From Halomonas sp. McH1-25 (GTDB taxonomy: Bacteria; Pseudomonadota; Gammaproteobacteria; Pseudomonadales; Halomonadaceae), in assembly GCF_022348165.1 (NCBI RefSeq), contig NZ_JAKRFI010000012.1:1-53304 (forward strand): a stretch of 53,304 nucleotides of DNA, read 5' to 3'. How positions within the stretch are numbered: the stretch's first letter is position 1; every line of letters starts with the position of its first letter. Shown here in pieces: positions 26,792 through 36,241 of this stretch. The notes beneath the pieces are model-generated. The model saw nothing but the letters and a program-made list of their open reading frames with translations. It did not search any database and was not told the DNA's origin. Position numbers and translations under genes: made by a program.

Positions 26792-29152
26792 TTGTCGTTA
26801 ACCGATCAAGCCTTCCGGCAGAATCTGACTGCGAAAATTTTTCATGGCGAGGGCGAGCTCGCTCGACGCTGCCGTGAAAAGGACTGGTCGCAGACCCCCC
26901 TGGGGCCCGTAGAGAGCTGGTCGATGAGTCTGCGTACTACTGCCGGGCTTGTCGTCGCATCGCCTACGCCCATGATACTGCTCTGGGGCCCGCAACTCGT
27001 ACAGATCTATAACGACGGTTACCGCGTTGTCATGGGCAACAAACATCCGGTTGGCCTGGGCCAACCCAACCGGGATTGCTGGCCTGAAGTCTGGGAGTTC
27101 ACAGCGCCCATTTACAACGGCGTGATCGCACGTGGGGAATCGTTCAATTTCGATGACCAGCGGTTGGTTCTGGAACGAAACGGGCGTCCGGAAGAAGCAT
27201 TCTTCACGCTGGCATACAGCCCTGTACTCGATGATGACGGTGATATTGGCGGAGTGTTGGCTACGGTGCTCGAGACGACCGCCTTGGTGGAGCGTGCAAG
27301 GGTGGAAGAGGCGTTGCGTGAAAGTGAGCAGCGGATTGCACGTGCGCTGAAGATCGAAATGGTCGGGGTATTGTTCTTCGACATGCGAAGCACGTTTCTT
27401 GAGGCCAACGATACGTTTCTGCGCATGACCGGGTTGCGGCGAGGGGCCCTGCAACGTGGCGAACTGAATTCGGCGTTGGTGACACTGCCGGAGTGGATGC
27501 CGCGCACATGGCAAGCCTTCGAGGAACTGAAGGCCAATGGACGTTTTGCCCCTTATGAAAAAGAGCTGGTGCGCCCTGATGGGTCGCGCTGGTGGGGATT
27601 GTTTGCCGGTGCCCAGCTCAGCGAAAACGAGTGTGTGGAATTCGTGATCGATATCACGGCGCACAAACGAGCCGAACAGGCACGCTATGAAAGCGAAACC
27701 CGCTTTCATGCCATTGCAGACCTGGTTCCCGACATGCTCTGGCAGGCCGACCCCGGTGGGCAGCGAGTGTGGTGCAATCATCGCTGGACGGAATATACCG
27801 GCCAGTCCTCCCAGGAGGCGAGTGGTTATGGCTGGGTGGAAACCATCCACCCGAGCGAGCGAAACGCCGTCCTGCACAAGTATCGGCGTGCGATGGAGAC
27901 TGGCGTGCGCTTTCGCAATGAACATCGCATGCGCCGGGCCGATGGCGGCTACGGTTGGTTTCTGGTCGAGGCCGTACCGATATGCAATGACGCCGGCGAC
28001 ATTCTCCACTGGTTCGGGTCGGCCAACGATATCAACGATCAGCGCATGACAATGGATCGACTCGAGGAATTGGTAGCCGAAAGAACCCAGTCTCTTGCCG
28101 AAAGCGAAGAACGTTTCCGCCTGCTGGTGACCACGTCGGCACAGATCATCTGGAGTACCGATGCCGCGGGACGTGCGGCCGAAGACTCGCCTTCCTGGCG
28201 TGCCTTTACCGGACAGGATGCGGAGTGCTGGCTGGCGGGAGGTTGGTGGAGTGCGGTGCATCCGGACGATATAGCATCGACTGAACGGACTTGGCAGATT
28301 GCCGTCGGCTCCGGGCAGCCCTTCGTCGCGGAATATCGTCTTTGGCATGCACGCAGTGGCAACTGGCGCTGGGTGGCGGCGCGTGGCATTCCGCTCTGCG
28401 ACGGGGTGGGGAGAACGTTGGGATGGTTTGGCACCAACACCGACATCGACGAGCGCAAGCGGGCGGAAGAAGAAGTCCGTCGTATGGCCTACAGCCTAAC
28501 CATGGCCGAACAGGAGGAGCGTCGACGGGTATCGCAGATTCTGCACGATGACCTGCAGCAGCTATTGTACGCCTTGCAGCTGAAACTGCGCATGGTCATC
28601 AATCGCTTGGCCCTCGAAAAGCAATCGGCCTTGGCCGAGATGATCGAAGAGGCACGCGTTATCATCAAGCAAGCCATCACTACGACGCGACAGTTGACCG
28701 TGGACCTCAGCCCCCCGATTCTCAAGACAGAGGGGCTGGCCGATGCCTTGGAGTGGTTACAGCGACAGATGCTCGAACTGCACGGCCTCGAGGTCGAATT
28801 GGTGAGCAGGCCTGTCATGCCTGGCATCGATGAAGATCTTCGTGTCATGCTTTTCCAGGTCGTGCGTGAATTGCTCTTCAACGTGAAGAAGCATGCCGGG
28901 GTGGAACGCGCCACCGTTGTGCTCGAGCAGGCCGATCGCGACCTGATCATTCGTGTCGAGGACGACGGGTTGGGGATGGGTAGATCGGCGGATGTTGCGT
29001 TTCAGGGAACGGGCTTCGGATTGTCGAGCATCAGGGAGCGACTGCGTCAGGTCGGTGGGAGTATGGGCATCGATTCGTCTGTAGGCGCTGGTATGCGGGT
29101 GACGATTCGCGTGCCGTGCAATCCGATAGGTATCGGCAACGTCAAGGAGTGA
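26792..29152 (+). CDS. Multi-PAS sensor histidine kinase (HisKA_3 type)
   Basis: 786 residues from a TTG at 26792, preceded by AAGTAGGT; an in-frame TAA at 26774 rules out a longer form, and the next ATG would remove the conserved DWSQTPLGPVESW N-terminal segment. Domains: N-terminal PAS-like module (about 20-165), PAS near 176-295, PAS near 299-425 and PAS near 435-560, then HisKA_3 with VSQILHDDLQQLL (phosphorylated His near 584), an N box at LLFNVKKHAG near 691 and a VEDDGLGMG box near 722. No transmembrane helix is seen, so it senses a cytosolic or diffusible signal. The partner is the receiver gene that starts 3 nt after the stop. Confidence 0.9.
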   Translation: MSLTDQAFRQNLTAKIFHGEGELARRCREKDWSQTPLGPVESWSMSLRTTAGLVVASPTPMILLWGPQLVQIYNDGYRVVMGNKHPVGLGQPNRDCWPEVWEFTAPIYNGVIARGESFNFDDQRLVLERNGRPEEAFFTLAYSPVLDDDGDIGGVLATVLETTALVERARVEEALRESEQRIARALKIEMVGVLFFDMRSTFLEANDTFLRMTGLRRGALQRGELNSALVTLPEWMPRTWQAFEELKANGRFAPYEKELVRPDGSRWWGLFAGAQLSENECVEFVIDITAHKRAEQARYESETRFHAIADLVPDMLWQADPGGQRVWCNHRWTEYTGQSSQEASGYGWVETIHPSERNAVLHKYRRAMETGVRFRNEHRMRRADGGYGWFLVEAVPICNDAGDILHWFGSANDINDQRMTMDRLEELVAERTQSLAESEERFRLLVTTSAQIIWSTDAAGRAAEDSPSWRAFTGQDAECWLAGGWWSAVHPDDIASTERTWQIAVGSGQPFVAEYRLWHARSGNWRWVAARGIPLCDGVGRTLGWFGTNTDIDERKRAEEEVRRMAYSLTMAEQEERRRVSQILHDDLQQLLYALQLKLRMVINRLALEKQSALAEMIEEARVIIKQAITTTRQLTVDLSPPILKTEGLADALEWLQRQMLELHGLEVELVSRPVMPGIDEDLRVMLFQVVRELLFNVKKHAGVERATVVLEQADRDLIIRVEDDGLGMGRSADVAFQGTGFGLSSIRERLRQVGGSMGIDSSVGAGMRVTIRVPCNPIGIGNVKE

Positions 29153-29154
29153 TC

Positions 29155-29547
29155 ATGGTACGGGTATTCGTGGTTGAGGATCATCCACTGATGCGGGACA
29201 TGTTGACCGAATTCCTCGCATTGGAGGAGATCTTCGAGGTAGTGGGCGTCGTGGATAGTGCAGAAGCCGCACTTGAGCGATTTCCCGATCCGTTGCCGGA
29301 TCTGGTGCTCATCGATATGTCGTTACCCGGCATGAGCGGCATAGATCTGCTCAGAAAGCTTCATGAGCGACAGCCTGGCTTGCCTTGCGCCATGCTGTCG
29401 GGGCACGGAGAAAAGCATTACGTCGAACAGGCCTTCGAAGCCGGCGCCAGCGGCTACATTCTCAAGGGGGAGCCCGACGAACTACCGCAGGCAATCCAGC
29501 AGATACTTGCCGGCAAGCCGTTCATCAGCCCGGAGCTACAGCGCTAG
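29155..29547 (+). CDS. Single-domain response regulator (NarL-type receiver without HTH)
   Basis: The ATG at 29155 follows AAGGAGTGATC and gives 130 residues; an upstream in-frame ATG at 29116 overlaps the kinase. It is a complete receiver: E8, D9, phospho-acceptor D54 in LIDMSLPG, Ser in AMLSGH and Lys in YILKGE. Similarity is to NarL/FixJ receivers, which normally continue into a LuxR-type helix-turn-helix, but the frame stops right after FISPELQR and no remnant follows. Output must therefore be by protein contact or phosphotransfer. Confidence 0.88.
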   Translation: MVRVFVVEDHPLMRDMLTEFLALEEIFEVVGVVDSAEAALERFPDPLPDLVLIDMSLPGMSGIDLLRKLHERQPGLPCAMLSGHGEKHYVEQAFEAGASGYILKGEPDELPQAIQQILAGKPFISPELQR

Positions 29548-29749
29548 TCAGGCGGCTAACCATACACGCTGGCCACGCTTTTTATAGTCCCGCTTATAGT
29601 CCCGTGCCTTCCTGGACCCCCTCGTTGTACTGAGTTGCTTTGCGTTTGTCGTGCAGAAGGGCGCGATACGCGCGCCCTGGCATCTTCGCTGTTATGATTA
29701 GCCCCCTTACGTCTTTATGGTTCCTGGCGCTGGACCTGCAAGGAGGCTT
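29548..29749 (+). other. Intergenic region with tandem repeat and hairpin
   Basis: 202 bp. Two copies of TTATAGTCCCG lie at 29582-29592 and 29594-29604 (12-bp period). A hairpin with arms AGGGCGCG and CGCGCCCT (29658-29678, 5-nt loop) may end the kinase/receiver transcript, though no T tract follows. TATGAT at 29693-29698 could be a -10 box for the MFS gene but lacks a -35. Confidence 0.4.
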
Positions 29750-30937
29750 ATGCATCAGTTCGATTCCCGACGCATCGCATTACTGGTCGCGGCAAATACG
29801 GCCCTCGCGCCACTGGCTATCGACGCTTACCTTCCGGCAATTCCGGCACTCGCCGAAAGCGTTGGCGCAAGCGTTCATCTTACCGAGTTGTCCGTCAGTG
29901 TGTTCCTGTTCGGCTTTGCGCTGGGCCAACTGGTCTTCGGGCCATTGTCCGATCGGGTCGGCCGACGGCCTGTCCTTTTCGGCGGTATTCTGACGTTCCT
30001 GCTCGCCAGCCTGGCCATCACCCAGGTCGAGTCACTGGAAATGCTATGGGCGCTACGTTTCATTCAGGCCCTGGGTGGCGGAGCATCGGTGGTCAATTCT
30101 TCGGCCATCGTGCGTGACTGTTTCAGTGGGCGCGAAGCCGCCAAGGTCTTCTCGACCATGGTCATGATCATGTTGCTGGCGCCATTGGTGGCCCCAGCCC
30201 TGGGCAGTGCGCTGTTGTACCTGGCCGACTGGTGGCTGATCTTCGTCTTCCTCGGGGTGTATGCCGCGTTCTTGCTGTGGCTGCTTAACCGCTATCTTCC
30301 CGAGACGCGGAGTGCCGACGCCGAGGTCGCCGGGGTCCGCCAGATACTCGCCAACTATCTGGCCGTGCTTCGCCACCGTGAAGCGATGGGTTACATCAGC
30401 GCCGTGGCCATGTCGTTCGCCGGCATGTTCGCCTTCATTACCGGATCGCCGTTTCTCTACATGGACTATTACGGGGTCTCGCCGGCGGTCTATCCCTTCA
30501 TCTTTGGTGCCAATGTCATCGTGATGGCCGGGTCCAACCGATTGAACATTCGGCTGCTCAAGCGGCGTGCTCCACAGCAGAACCTGTTATGGGGGCTGGG
30601 TATCCAATTGGCGACCGGGCTTCTGCTGGTGCTGGTGTTCGCTACCGGGCTCGACTCGTTGGCTGTCGTCGTGCCGCTGATGACGCTATTCGTCGGTATG
30701 CAGGGGCTGATCAGTCCGAATGCCATGTCCTCGATGCTGGACCATTTTCCCGGCATGAGCGCCACGGCGACCGCTCTGATGGGCAGTATCCAGTTTTCCT
30801 GCGGTGCATTGGCCGGGGTGCTGGTCGGGGCCTTCGAGATTCCCAGCGCCTGGCCGATGGTATTGACCATGCTGGGGGCGGCCGTGCTCGGCAACCTGGG
30901 GGTCCGGGCGCTTTCAGGGTCGGCATTGCGTGGCTGA
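29750..30937 (+). CDS. Bcr/CflA family multidrug efflux MFS transporter
   Basis: The ATG at 29750 follows AAGGAGGCTT, a near-perfect ribosome binding site, and gives 395 residues. Twelve hydrophobic segments are visible, with the MFS motif A FGPLSDRVGRRPVL after TM2 and the drug/proton antiporter 1 features IDAYLPAIPALA and RFIQALGGG. It is a proton-coupled exporter in the inner membrane; the substrate cannot be told. The end overlaps the TauE/SafE gene by 8 nt. Confidence 0.92.
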   Translation: MHQFDSRRIALLVAANTALAPLAIDAYLPAIPALAESVGASVHLTELSVSVFLFGFALGQLVFGPLSDRVGRRPVLFGGILTFLLASLAITQVESLEMLWALRFIQALGGGASVVNSSAIVRDCFSGREAAKVFSTMVMIMLLAPLVAPALGSALLYLADWWLIFVFLGVYAAFLLWLLNRYLPETRSADAEVAGVRQILANYLAVLRHREAMGYISAVAMSFAGMFAFITGSPFLYMDYYGVSPAVYPFIFGANVIVMAGSNRLNIRLLKRRAPQQNLLWGLGIQLATGLLLVLVFATGLDSLAVVVPLMTLFVGMQGLISPNAMSSMLDHFPGMSATATALMGSIQFSCGALAGVLVGAFEIPSAWPMVLTMLGAAVLGNLGVRALSGSALRG

Positions 30938-31652
30938 ATGGCTGGACGTTTCGTTTTGGGTCTGGCTCGGGTGTGCAGGTAGCCTGTGTCTGGGCGCCTT
31001 TGTCCAGCGCGCCACCGGGTTCGGCCTAGCGGTCATCGGCACACCGTTGATATTAATGCTGGAGCCGCGCCTAGTGCCGGCCGTTCTGGTCATGTTCGGC
31101 CTGCTTGTAGCAGTGATGATGGTCGGGGCCTACCGACGGGAAATTCGTCTGAATGCGGTCGGGATGGCGCTGGTAGGACGGGTTCCGGGTACCGTATTGG
31201 GCATCTGGCTGCTGCTGGCGGCCCCACTGGCCGTTCTCGAAAAGCTCATTGCCCTGATTGTGCTGTCGTCGGTGGCGGTCAGCCTGCTCAAGTTCAGCGT
31301 GCCTCTGAACAGGGTGAGCCTGTTCGTTGCCGGTATCGTCTCGGGCATTTTCGGGACCGTGTCGGCCATCGGGGGGCCACCGATCGCTCTGCTCATGCAT
31401 CGTCTACCTGCGGATGCGGCGCGTGCGAACCTGTCTGCATTCTTCATCGTCAGTGCCGCGATGACGCTGTTGGCTCTATTGCTGGCCGACAAGATCCAGC
31501 TTTGGCATTTAGGGATGGCGACCACCTTCGTTCCTGCCGTGGTACTCGGCCATTTGCTGGCGTCACGTATCGCCCATCGCCTCGATCGGCGAGCGTTGCA
31601 GTGGTCCTCTTTGATATTGAGTACCGTCGCCGCCCTGGGGTTACTGTTCTGA
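30930..31652 (+). CDS. Sulfite exporter TauE/SafE family permease
   Basis: 240 residues from a GTG at 30930 that overlaps the MFS stop. About seven to eight hydrophobic helices are seen, with the two family repeats marked by FVQRATGFGLAVIGTPLI and GIVSGIFGTVSAIGGPPIALLM. The family moves sulfonates, sulfite or other small organic anions across the inner membrane. Overlap with the MFS gene suggests co-expression. Confidence 0.88.
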   Translation: MAEWLDVSFWVWLGCAGSLCLGAFVQRATGFGLAVIGTPLILMLEPRLVPAVLVMFGLLVAVMMVGAYRREIRLNAVGMALVGRVPGTVLGIWLLLAAPLAVLEKLIALIVLSSVAVSLLKFSVPLNRVSLFVAGIVSGIFGTVSAIGGPPIALLMHRLPADAARANLSAFFIVSAAMTLLALLLADKIQLWHLGMATTFVPAVVLGHLLASRIAHRLDRRALQWSSLILSTVAALGLLF

Positions 31653-31671
31653 CCGGCAATCACCGTAGCGT

Positions 31672-31689
31672 CTGTCATGAAGTTGTCAT
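31672..31689 (+). promoter_or_regulatory. Pho box upstream of pstS
   Basis: CTGTCAT (31672-31678) and TTGTCAT (31683-31689) are direct repeats separated by GAAG, an 11-bp period as in PhoB sites. It lies 59 bp before the pstS start. A weak CATCTT (31700-31705) is in place for a -10, as expected for a PhoB-dependent promoter lacking a -35. Confidence 0.85.
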
Positions 31690-31748
31690 CTTTGTTGGGC
31701 ATCTTGTGCCTCGCGAAGGTTGAACACTTTCATCGACAGGAGTTACCC

Positions 31749-32762
31749 ATGAATCGCATCCTCAAGAACACCGCCATTGCTGTCGCCGTCATGGGCGTGG
31801 CCGGTGTCGCCCAGGCCCGCGACCAGATCCGCATCGTTGGTTCCAGTACGGTCTATCCGTTTGCCAGCTATGTGACCGAGGAATTTGGCGCCGTTACCGA
31901 ATATCCGACACCGGTCATCGAGTCCACCGGGTCTGGTGGCGGTATCCGCCTATTCTGTAATGGCGTGGGTGAGGGGACGCCGGATATCTCCAACGCTTCG
32001 CGTCGCATCAAGGCTTCCGAGCTTGAGCGTTGTGCAGAGAATGGTGTTACCGATGTCACCGAAGTAAAGATTGGTTCTGATGGTATCGTGTTTGCCCAGT
32101 CGAGCGAGAACGACGAGCTTGAGTTGACTCTGGAGCAGTTGTTCCTGGCGGTGGCCGCTCAGGTCCCGCAGAATGGCGAGCTGGTCGATAACCCCTATCA
32201 GCGTTGGAGCGACATTGACTCCTCGCTGCCTGATCGCGAAATTTCCATCTACGGGCCGCCCAGCACATCTGGTACCCGCGATGCCTTCGAAGAGCTGGTC
32301 ATGGAAACGGCTTCTGAAGACATGGAAGCCTACGGCGGTGAGGCATATACCGAGATTCGTGCCGATGGTGCATATATCGATGCCGGTGAGAATGACAACC
32401 TGATAGTCCAGCGTCTGAGCGAGGACACCGATGCCTTCGGTATCTTCGGTTACTCCTTCCTTGAGGAAAACTCACGCTCACTGAATGCCGCCAGTATCGA
32501 TGGTGTCGAACCGGAGCCCGAAGCGATCAGTTCGGGCGACTACCCGATCGCCCGTTCGCTGTTCTTCTATGTCAAGAACCAGCATGCTGATGACGTGCCG
32601 CCGCTGTATGACTACGTCGACATGTTCGTTTCCGAGCAGATGATCGGCGAGGGTGGCTACCTGGCGGATATCGGTCTGATTCCGCTGCCCGAGAGCGAGC
32701 GTGAACAGGTTCGCAATACCGTCGAAGAGCGTAAGCAACTGCAGGCTTCCGATCTAGAGTAA
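31749..32762 (+). CDS. pstS: Phosphate ABC transporter, periplasmic binding protein
   Basis: The ATG at 31749 follows ACAGGAGTTACCC; 337 residues. A Sec signal peptide (AVMGVAGVAQA, cleavage near residue 23) leads to a PstS-type binding protein with the phosphate-contact motifs GSSTVYPF, ESTGSGGGIR and GPPSTSGTRDAFEELV. The mature protein is strikingly acidic (for example SSENDELELTLEQ), as in halophile periplasmic proteins. First gene of pstSCAB under a Pho box. Confidence 0.95.
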   Translation: MNRILKNTAIAVAVMGVAGVAQARDQIRIVGSSTVYPFASYVTEEFGAVTEYPTPVIESTGSGGGIRLFCNGVGEGTPDISNASRRIKASELERCAENGVTDVTEVKIGSDGIVFAQSSENDELELTLEQLFLAVAAQVPQNGELVDNPYQRWSDIDSSLPDREISIYGPPSTSGTRDAFEELVMETASEDMEAYGGEAYTEIRADGAYIDAGENDNLIVQRLSEDTDAFGIFGYSFLEENSRSLNAASIDGVEPEPEAISSGDYPIARSLFFYVKNQHADDVPPLYDYVDMFVSEQMIGEGGYLADIGLIPLPESEREQVRNTVEERKQLQASDLE

Positions 32763-32792
32763 CTGCGTTAATGGGCAGACATGCCTGAGCCG

Positions 32793-32815
32793 ACCGGCAG
32801 CTTAAAGCTGCCGGT
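32793..32815 (+). terminator. Hairpin between pstS and pstC (possible attenuator)
   Basis: Arms ACCGGCAGCTT and AAGCTGCCGGT flank a single central A; no T tract follows. In this position it could stabilise the pstS message or end part of the transcripts, giving more binding protein than permease. Confidence 0.5.
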
Positions 32816-32872
32816 TGCTGCACTTCTCCGGTCGCCCTGGGCGGCCGTCGCGACATTCACCGAGAGAGCTCT

Positions 32873-34129
32873 ATGCAGACCAACCAACTCCTGGCGATTT
32901 TCAGCGGCGTCCTGCTGCTGCTGGGTCTGGTAGCCTTCTTCCTGGGCCGTGCTAAAGCGGCGCGCGTGCGCGCGTCTGGGTCAGCCATGAGTGCCCAGCC
33001 CGAACAGTATGCCTGGTTCGCGGTGCTGGCCACTGCGGGGCCGGCGTTCGCCGTAAGTTCGGTAGGTGCCTTCATCATGTTGTTGTTGGGCGCCGATATC
33101 CCCACATTTTTATTGTTGGCTGGCAGCCTTGTTGCCGCCGCGCTCGGCCTGATGGTTGGGGTCAGCCAAGTAAAACCCGCCTTTCACGCACGTCAGGCCA
33201 TTGAAAAGGTTATTCAATGGATTCTCATTGCCGCGGCCCTGATCTCTATCTTCACGACCTTCGGCATTCTATTTTCCATCATTTTCGAAGCGCTGCGCTT
33301 CTTCCGGATGCATAGCTTCTGGGAATTCATCACAGGTACCGTCTGGAATCCAGGGGCGAGCTTCCTTGCCGCGGCCGGGCGTGCTGAGGAGGGTGCCAGC
33401 GCAGCGCAGTTCGGCTCGGTACCGCTGTTCGCCGGTACCTTCATGATTACCGCCATCGCCATGCTGGTGGCGATTCCCGTAGGGCTTTTATCGGCCATCT
33501 ACATGTCTGAGTTCGCTCCCCAACGGGTGCGCACCCTGGCCAAGCCGACTCTCGAAGTATTGGCAGGTATCCCCACCGTGGTTTATGGCTTCTTCGCTGC
33601 GATCACCGTGGCGCCGATTATCGTTGATGTGGCGGGCTTTTTTGGCCTCGACTCGTCATTCAACAATGCTGTGGCGCCTGGGGTGGTTATGGGAGTCATG
33701 ATAATTCCTTTCATTTCGTCGCTTTCGGATGACGTCATCAACTCTGTCCCCGACAGTATGCGCCAAGGATCACTGGCGCTGGGCATGACCAAGGGCGAGA
33801 CAATCCGCGACGTAGTCATTCCGGCTGCACTGCCGGGCATCATCTCCGCCTCGTTGCTGGCCGTTTCGCGGGCGCTGGGTGAAACCATGATTGTGGTCAT
33901 GGCGGCCGGTATGCGCCCCAACCTGACGGCTAACCCCCTGGAAGACATGACGACGGTGACTGTGCGTATCGTTGCTGCACTGACCGGAGATCTGGAATTC
34001 GAGAGTGCCGAAACGCTTTCCGCTTTCGCTCTGGGTCTGGTGCTGTTTATCGTCACACTGAGCCTAAACTTGGTGTCGGTACTCATGATCCGCCGCTTCC
34101 GCGAAAAATATCGCGTCAATAATCTGTAA
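32873..34129 (+). CDS. pstC: Phosphate ABC transporter permease PstC
   Basis: 418 residues, longer than E. coli PstC because of an N-terminal pair of helices (residues 5-100) before the core. The core has six further helices and the permease loop DSMRQGSLALGMTKGETIRDVVIPAALPGI (the EAA motif, quoted in part) near residues 298-326. With PstA it forms the phosphate channel. The gap to pstA is 16 nt. Confidence 0.94.
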   Translation: MQTNQLLAIFSGVLLLLGLVAFFLGRAKAARVRASGSAMSAQPEQYAWFAVLATAGPAFAVSSVGAFIMLLLGADIPTFLLLAGSLVAAALGLMVGVSQVKPAFHARQAIEKVIQWILIAAALISIFTTFGILFSIIFEALRFFRMHSFWEFITGTVWNPGASFLAAAGRAEEGASAAQFGSVPLFAGTFMITAIAMLVAIPVGLLSAIYMSEFAPQRVRTLAKPTLEVLAGIPTVVYGFFAAITVAPIIVDVAGFFGLDSSFNNAVAPGVVMGVMIIPFISSLSDDVINSVPDSMRQGSLALGMTKGETIRDVVIPAALPGIISASLLAVSRALGETMIVVMAAGMRPNLTANPLEDMTTVTVRIVAALTGDLEFESAETLSAFALGLVLFIVTLSLNLVSVLMIRRFREKYRVNNL

Positions 34130-34145
34130 AGCCGAGGAAACGCAG

Positions 34146-35312
34146 ATGAGTCAATCCTTCGACGACATCAGCGCCCAGCTAAAGCGGCGCCATCGCAAGT
34201 CGAGTAGGTTGAAATGGATATCCATGGGCGCGCTGGGCCTGGCCGGCCTGTTCCTCGTTCTATTCTTCGCCGATATGCTAAGCAAAGGCCTGCCGGCCTT
34301 TCAGCAGGCCTATATCGAGGTCGAGCTGGACTACAATGAAGACGCTCAGCGGATGGGGCGTGCTGCCCTCGACCCCGAGGTTTCTCGGCTGGTCAGCCGC
34401 AGTTTCGAGCGGCTGATACCGGGCATGCTGCGCGACGACCCCGGCCTTATCGGGACAACCGAGCAGCGTTGGGTGCTCGCCGATAGCGAAGTGGATCAAT
34501 ATCTCAAGGGGCACCGTAGCCGGCTTTCGGAGGATGAGCGCGAGACGGTGGACGAGCTCGTCGAGAGCGGTCGCCTGGAGCTGCAATTCAATACCACCTT
34601 CTTCACCGAGGGCGACTCCAAGATGCCCGAGCGGGCAGGTATCCTGGCTGCCGCCGTGGGTACCGTAATGACCATGCTGGTGACGCTAGCGATCGCGTTT
34701 CCGATCGGCGTGATGACGGCAGTCTATCTCGAAGAGTTCGCGCCTGATAATCGTTTTACCCAGCTGATCGAGATCAATATCAACAACCTGGCAGCGATCC
34801 CTTCGATTCTGTTCGGCTTGCTGGGCCTGGCGATTTTCATCAACTTCTTCGGTGTGCCGCGCTCTTCAGCATTGGTCGGTGGCATGACCCTGGCTTTGAT
34901 GACATTGCCGGTGATCATTATCGCTACACGTACGGCGCTGCGCAGCGTGCCTGATTCGATCCGCCATGCGGCCTTCGGAGTAGGCTGTTCTCGCTGGCAG
35001 GTAGTCCGCGATCACGTACTGCCGCTAGCCACGCCCGGCATCATGACCGGTTCGATCATCGGCTTGGCCCAGGCCATGGGCGAGACGGCGCCGCTCATCA
35101 TTATCGGAATGGTGGCTTTTATTCCCGATGTTGGCGCTTCCTTCACTAACGCTTCGACAGTGCTACCGGCGCAGATATTCACTTGGGCGGGCGAGCCCGA
35201 ACGTGCTTTCGTCGAGAAAACCGCCGGCGGGATTCTGGTGCTCTTGAGCATACTGATCGCGCTCAATGCCGCTGCGGTGGTACTGCGCAAGAAATTCGAG
35301 CGTCGCTGGTAA
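34146..35312 (+). CDS. pstA: Phosphate ABC transporter permease PstA
   Basis: 388 residues, about 90 longer than E. coli PstA. A charged N-terminus (DUF3333-like), one helix and a periplasmic insert of about 110 residues (34-155) precede the five-helix permease core. The EAA loop [24 protein letters not shown] lies near residues 268-290. GCCGAGGAAACGCAG precedes the ATG. Confidence 0.94.
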   Translation: MSQSFDDISAQLKRRHRKSSRLKWISMGALGLAGLFLVLFFADMLSKGLPAFQQAYIEVELDYNEDAQRMGRAALDPEVSRLVSRSFERLIPGMLRDDPGLIGTTEQRWVLADSEVDQYLKGHRSRLSEDERETVDELVESGRLELQFNTTFFTEGDSKMPERAGILAAAVGTVMTMLVTLAIAFPIGVMTAVYLEEFAPDNRFTQLIEININNLAAIPSILFGLLGLAIFINFFGVPRSSALVGGMTLALMTLPVIIIATRTALRSVPDSIRHAAFGVGCSRWQVVRDHVLPLATPGIMTGSIIGLAQAMGETAPLIIIGMVAFIPDVGASFTNASTVLPAQIFTWAGEPERAFVEKTAGGILVLLSILIALNAAAVVLRKKFERRW

Positions 35313-35341
35313 ATCGCCGCTGCACACACAGGATTGAACCC

Positions 35342-36187
35342 ATGAATATGCAAGTTGCCGAGCGGGAGCGTCTCTCCATGTCTAGTCAGCACGCCGGACA
35401 ACCGGTTACACGCAACGATAGCGCCAATCATGAACTAAGCATTCGTGTACGTGACTTGAACCTCTGGTACGGCCAGAGCCAAGCCCTGAAGAATATCAAT
35501 CTCGATATCTTTCAAAAGAATGTCACGGCATTAATCGGGCCGTCGGGGTGTGGCAAGTCGACTTTCCTGCGTTGCCTGAACCGCATGAATGACTTGATCC
35601 CCGGTGTACGCACGGAAGGGTTGGTGGAAATGGATGGCCGCGACGTCAACGCGGCGAAGATGGACGAAGTCGCCTTGCGTCGCCGGGTAGGGATGGTGTT
35701 CCAGAAGCCTAATCCGTTTCCCAAGTCGATTTTTGAAAACGTAGCCTATGCGCCCCGCATGCACGACATGGTCAGCCGCAAGGCAGAACAGGATGAACTG
35801 GTAGAGCAGGCATTGCGCGATGCAGGGCTATGGAACGAGGTCAAGGACAAGTTGCAGCAACCCGGCACGTCTCTCTCGGGCGGACAGCAGCAGCGTCTAT
35901 GTATTGCACGTGCGATCGCAGTGAAACCGGATGTGATATTGATGGACGAACCTACATCGGCTCTCGATCCGATTTCCACGGCAACCATCGAAGACCTGAT
36001 GGACAAGCTCAAAAAGCAGTTCACCATCGTCACGGTCACTCACAACATGCAACAGGCTGCGCGTGTCGCCGACTACACCGCGTTCTTCCACCTGGGTGAG
36101 GTGATCGAGTACAACGATACTCGCATGATGTTCTCCAACCCGCATACCAAGAAGGCCGAAGACTACATCACCGGTCGTTACGGTTGA
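35342..36187 (+). CDS. pstB: Phosphate ABC transporter ATP-binding protein
   Basis: 281 residues from the ATG at 35342 (CAGGATTGAACCC upstream); an internal ATG at 35378 is a possible shorter start. Walker [10 protein letters not shown], signature LSGGQQQR, Walker [13 protein letters not shown] and the switch His in VTHNM are present, with the PstB-specific [15 protein letters not shown]. It powers phosphate import. No phoU follows; the operon ends in a terminator 4 nt downstream. Confidence 0.95.
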   Translation: MNMQVAERERLSMSSQHAGQPVTRNDSANHELSIRVRDLNLWYGQSQALKNINLDIFQKNVTALIGPSGCGKSTFLRCLNRMNDLIPGVRTEGLVEMDGRDVNAAKMDEVALRRRVGMVFQKPNPFPKSIFENVAYAPRMHDMVSRKAEQDELVEQALRDAGLWNEVKDKLQQPGTSLSGGQQQRLCIARAIAVKPDVILMDEPTSALDPISTATIEDLMDKLKKQFTIVTVTHNMQQAARVADYTAFFHLGEVIEYNDTRMMFSNPHTKKAEDYITGRYG

Positions 36188-36191
36188 TGCA

Positions 36192-36220
36192 AAGAAGGCC
36201 GGCGCAATGCCGGCCTTCTT
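36192..36220. terminator. Terminator between pstB and the thiolase gene
   Basis: A 12-bp perfect stem (AAGAAGGCCGGC and its complement) with a GCAAT loop lies between convergent genes; both strands show short T-rich flanks. Confidence 0.88.
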
Positions 36221-36241
36221 GCGATTGTCGGCAGCACGGTT

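Noticed and set aside
26798-28348. 516-codon open frame antisense to the histidine kinase
   Set aside because: The plus strand encodes clear PAS domains here; the minus frame is a shadow with skewed composition.
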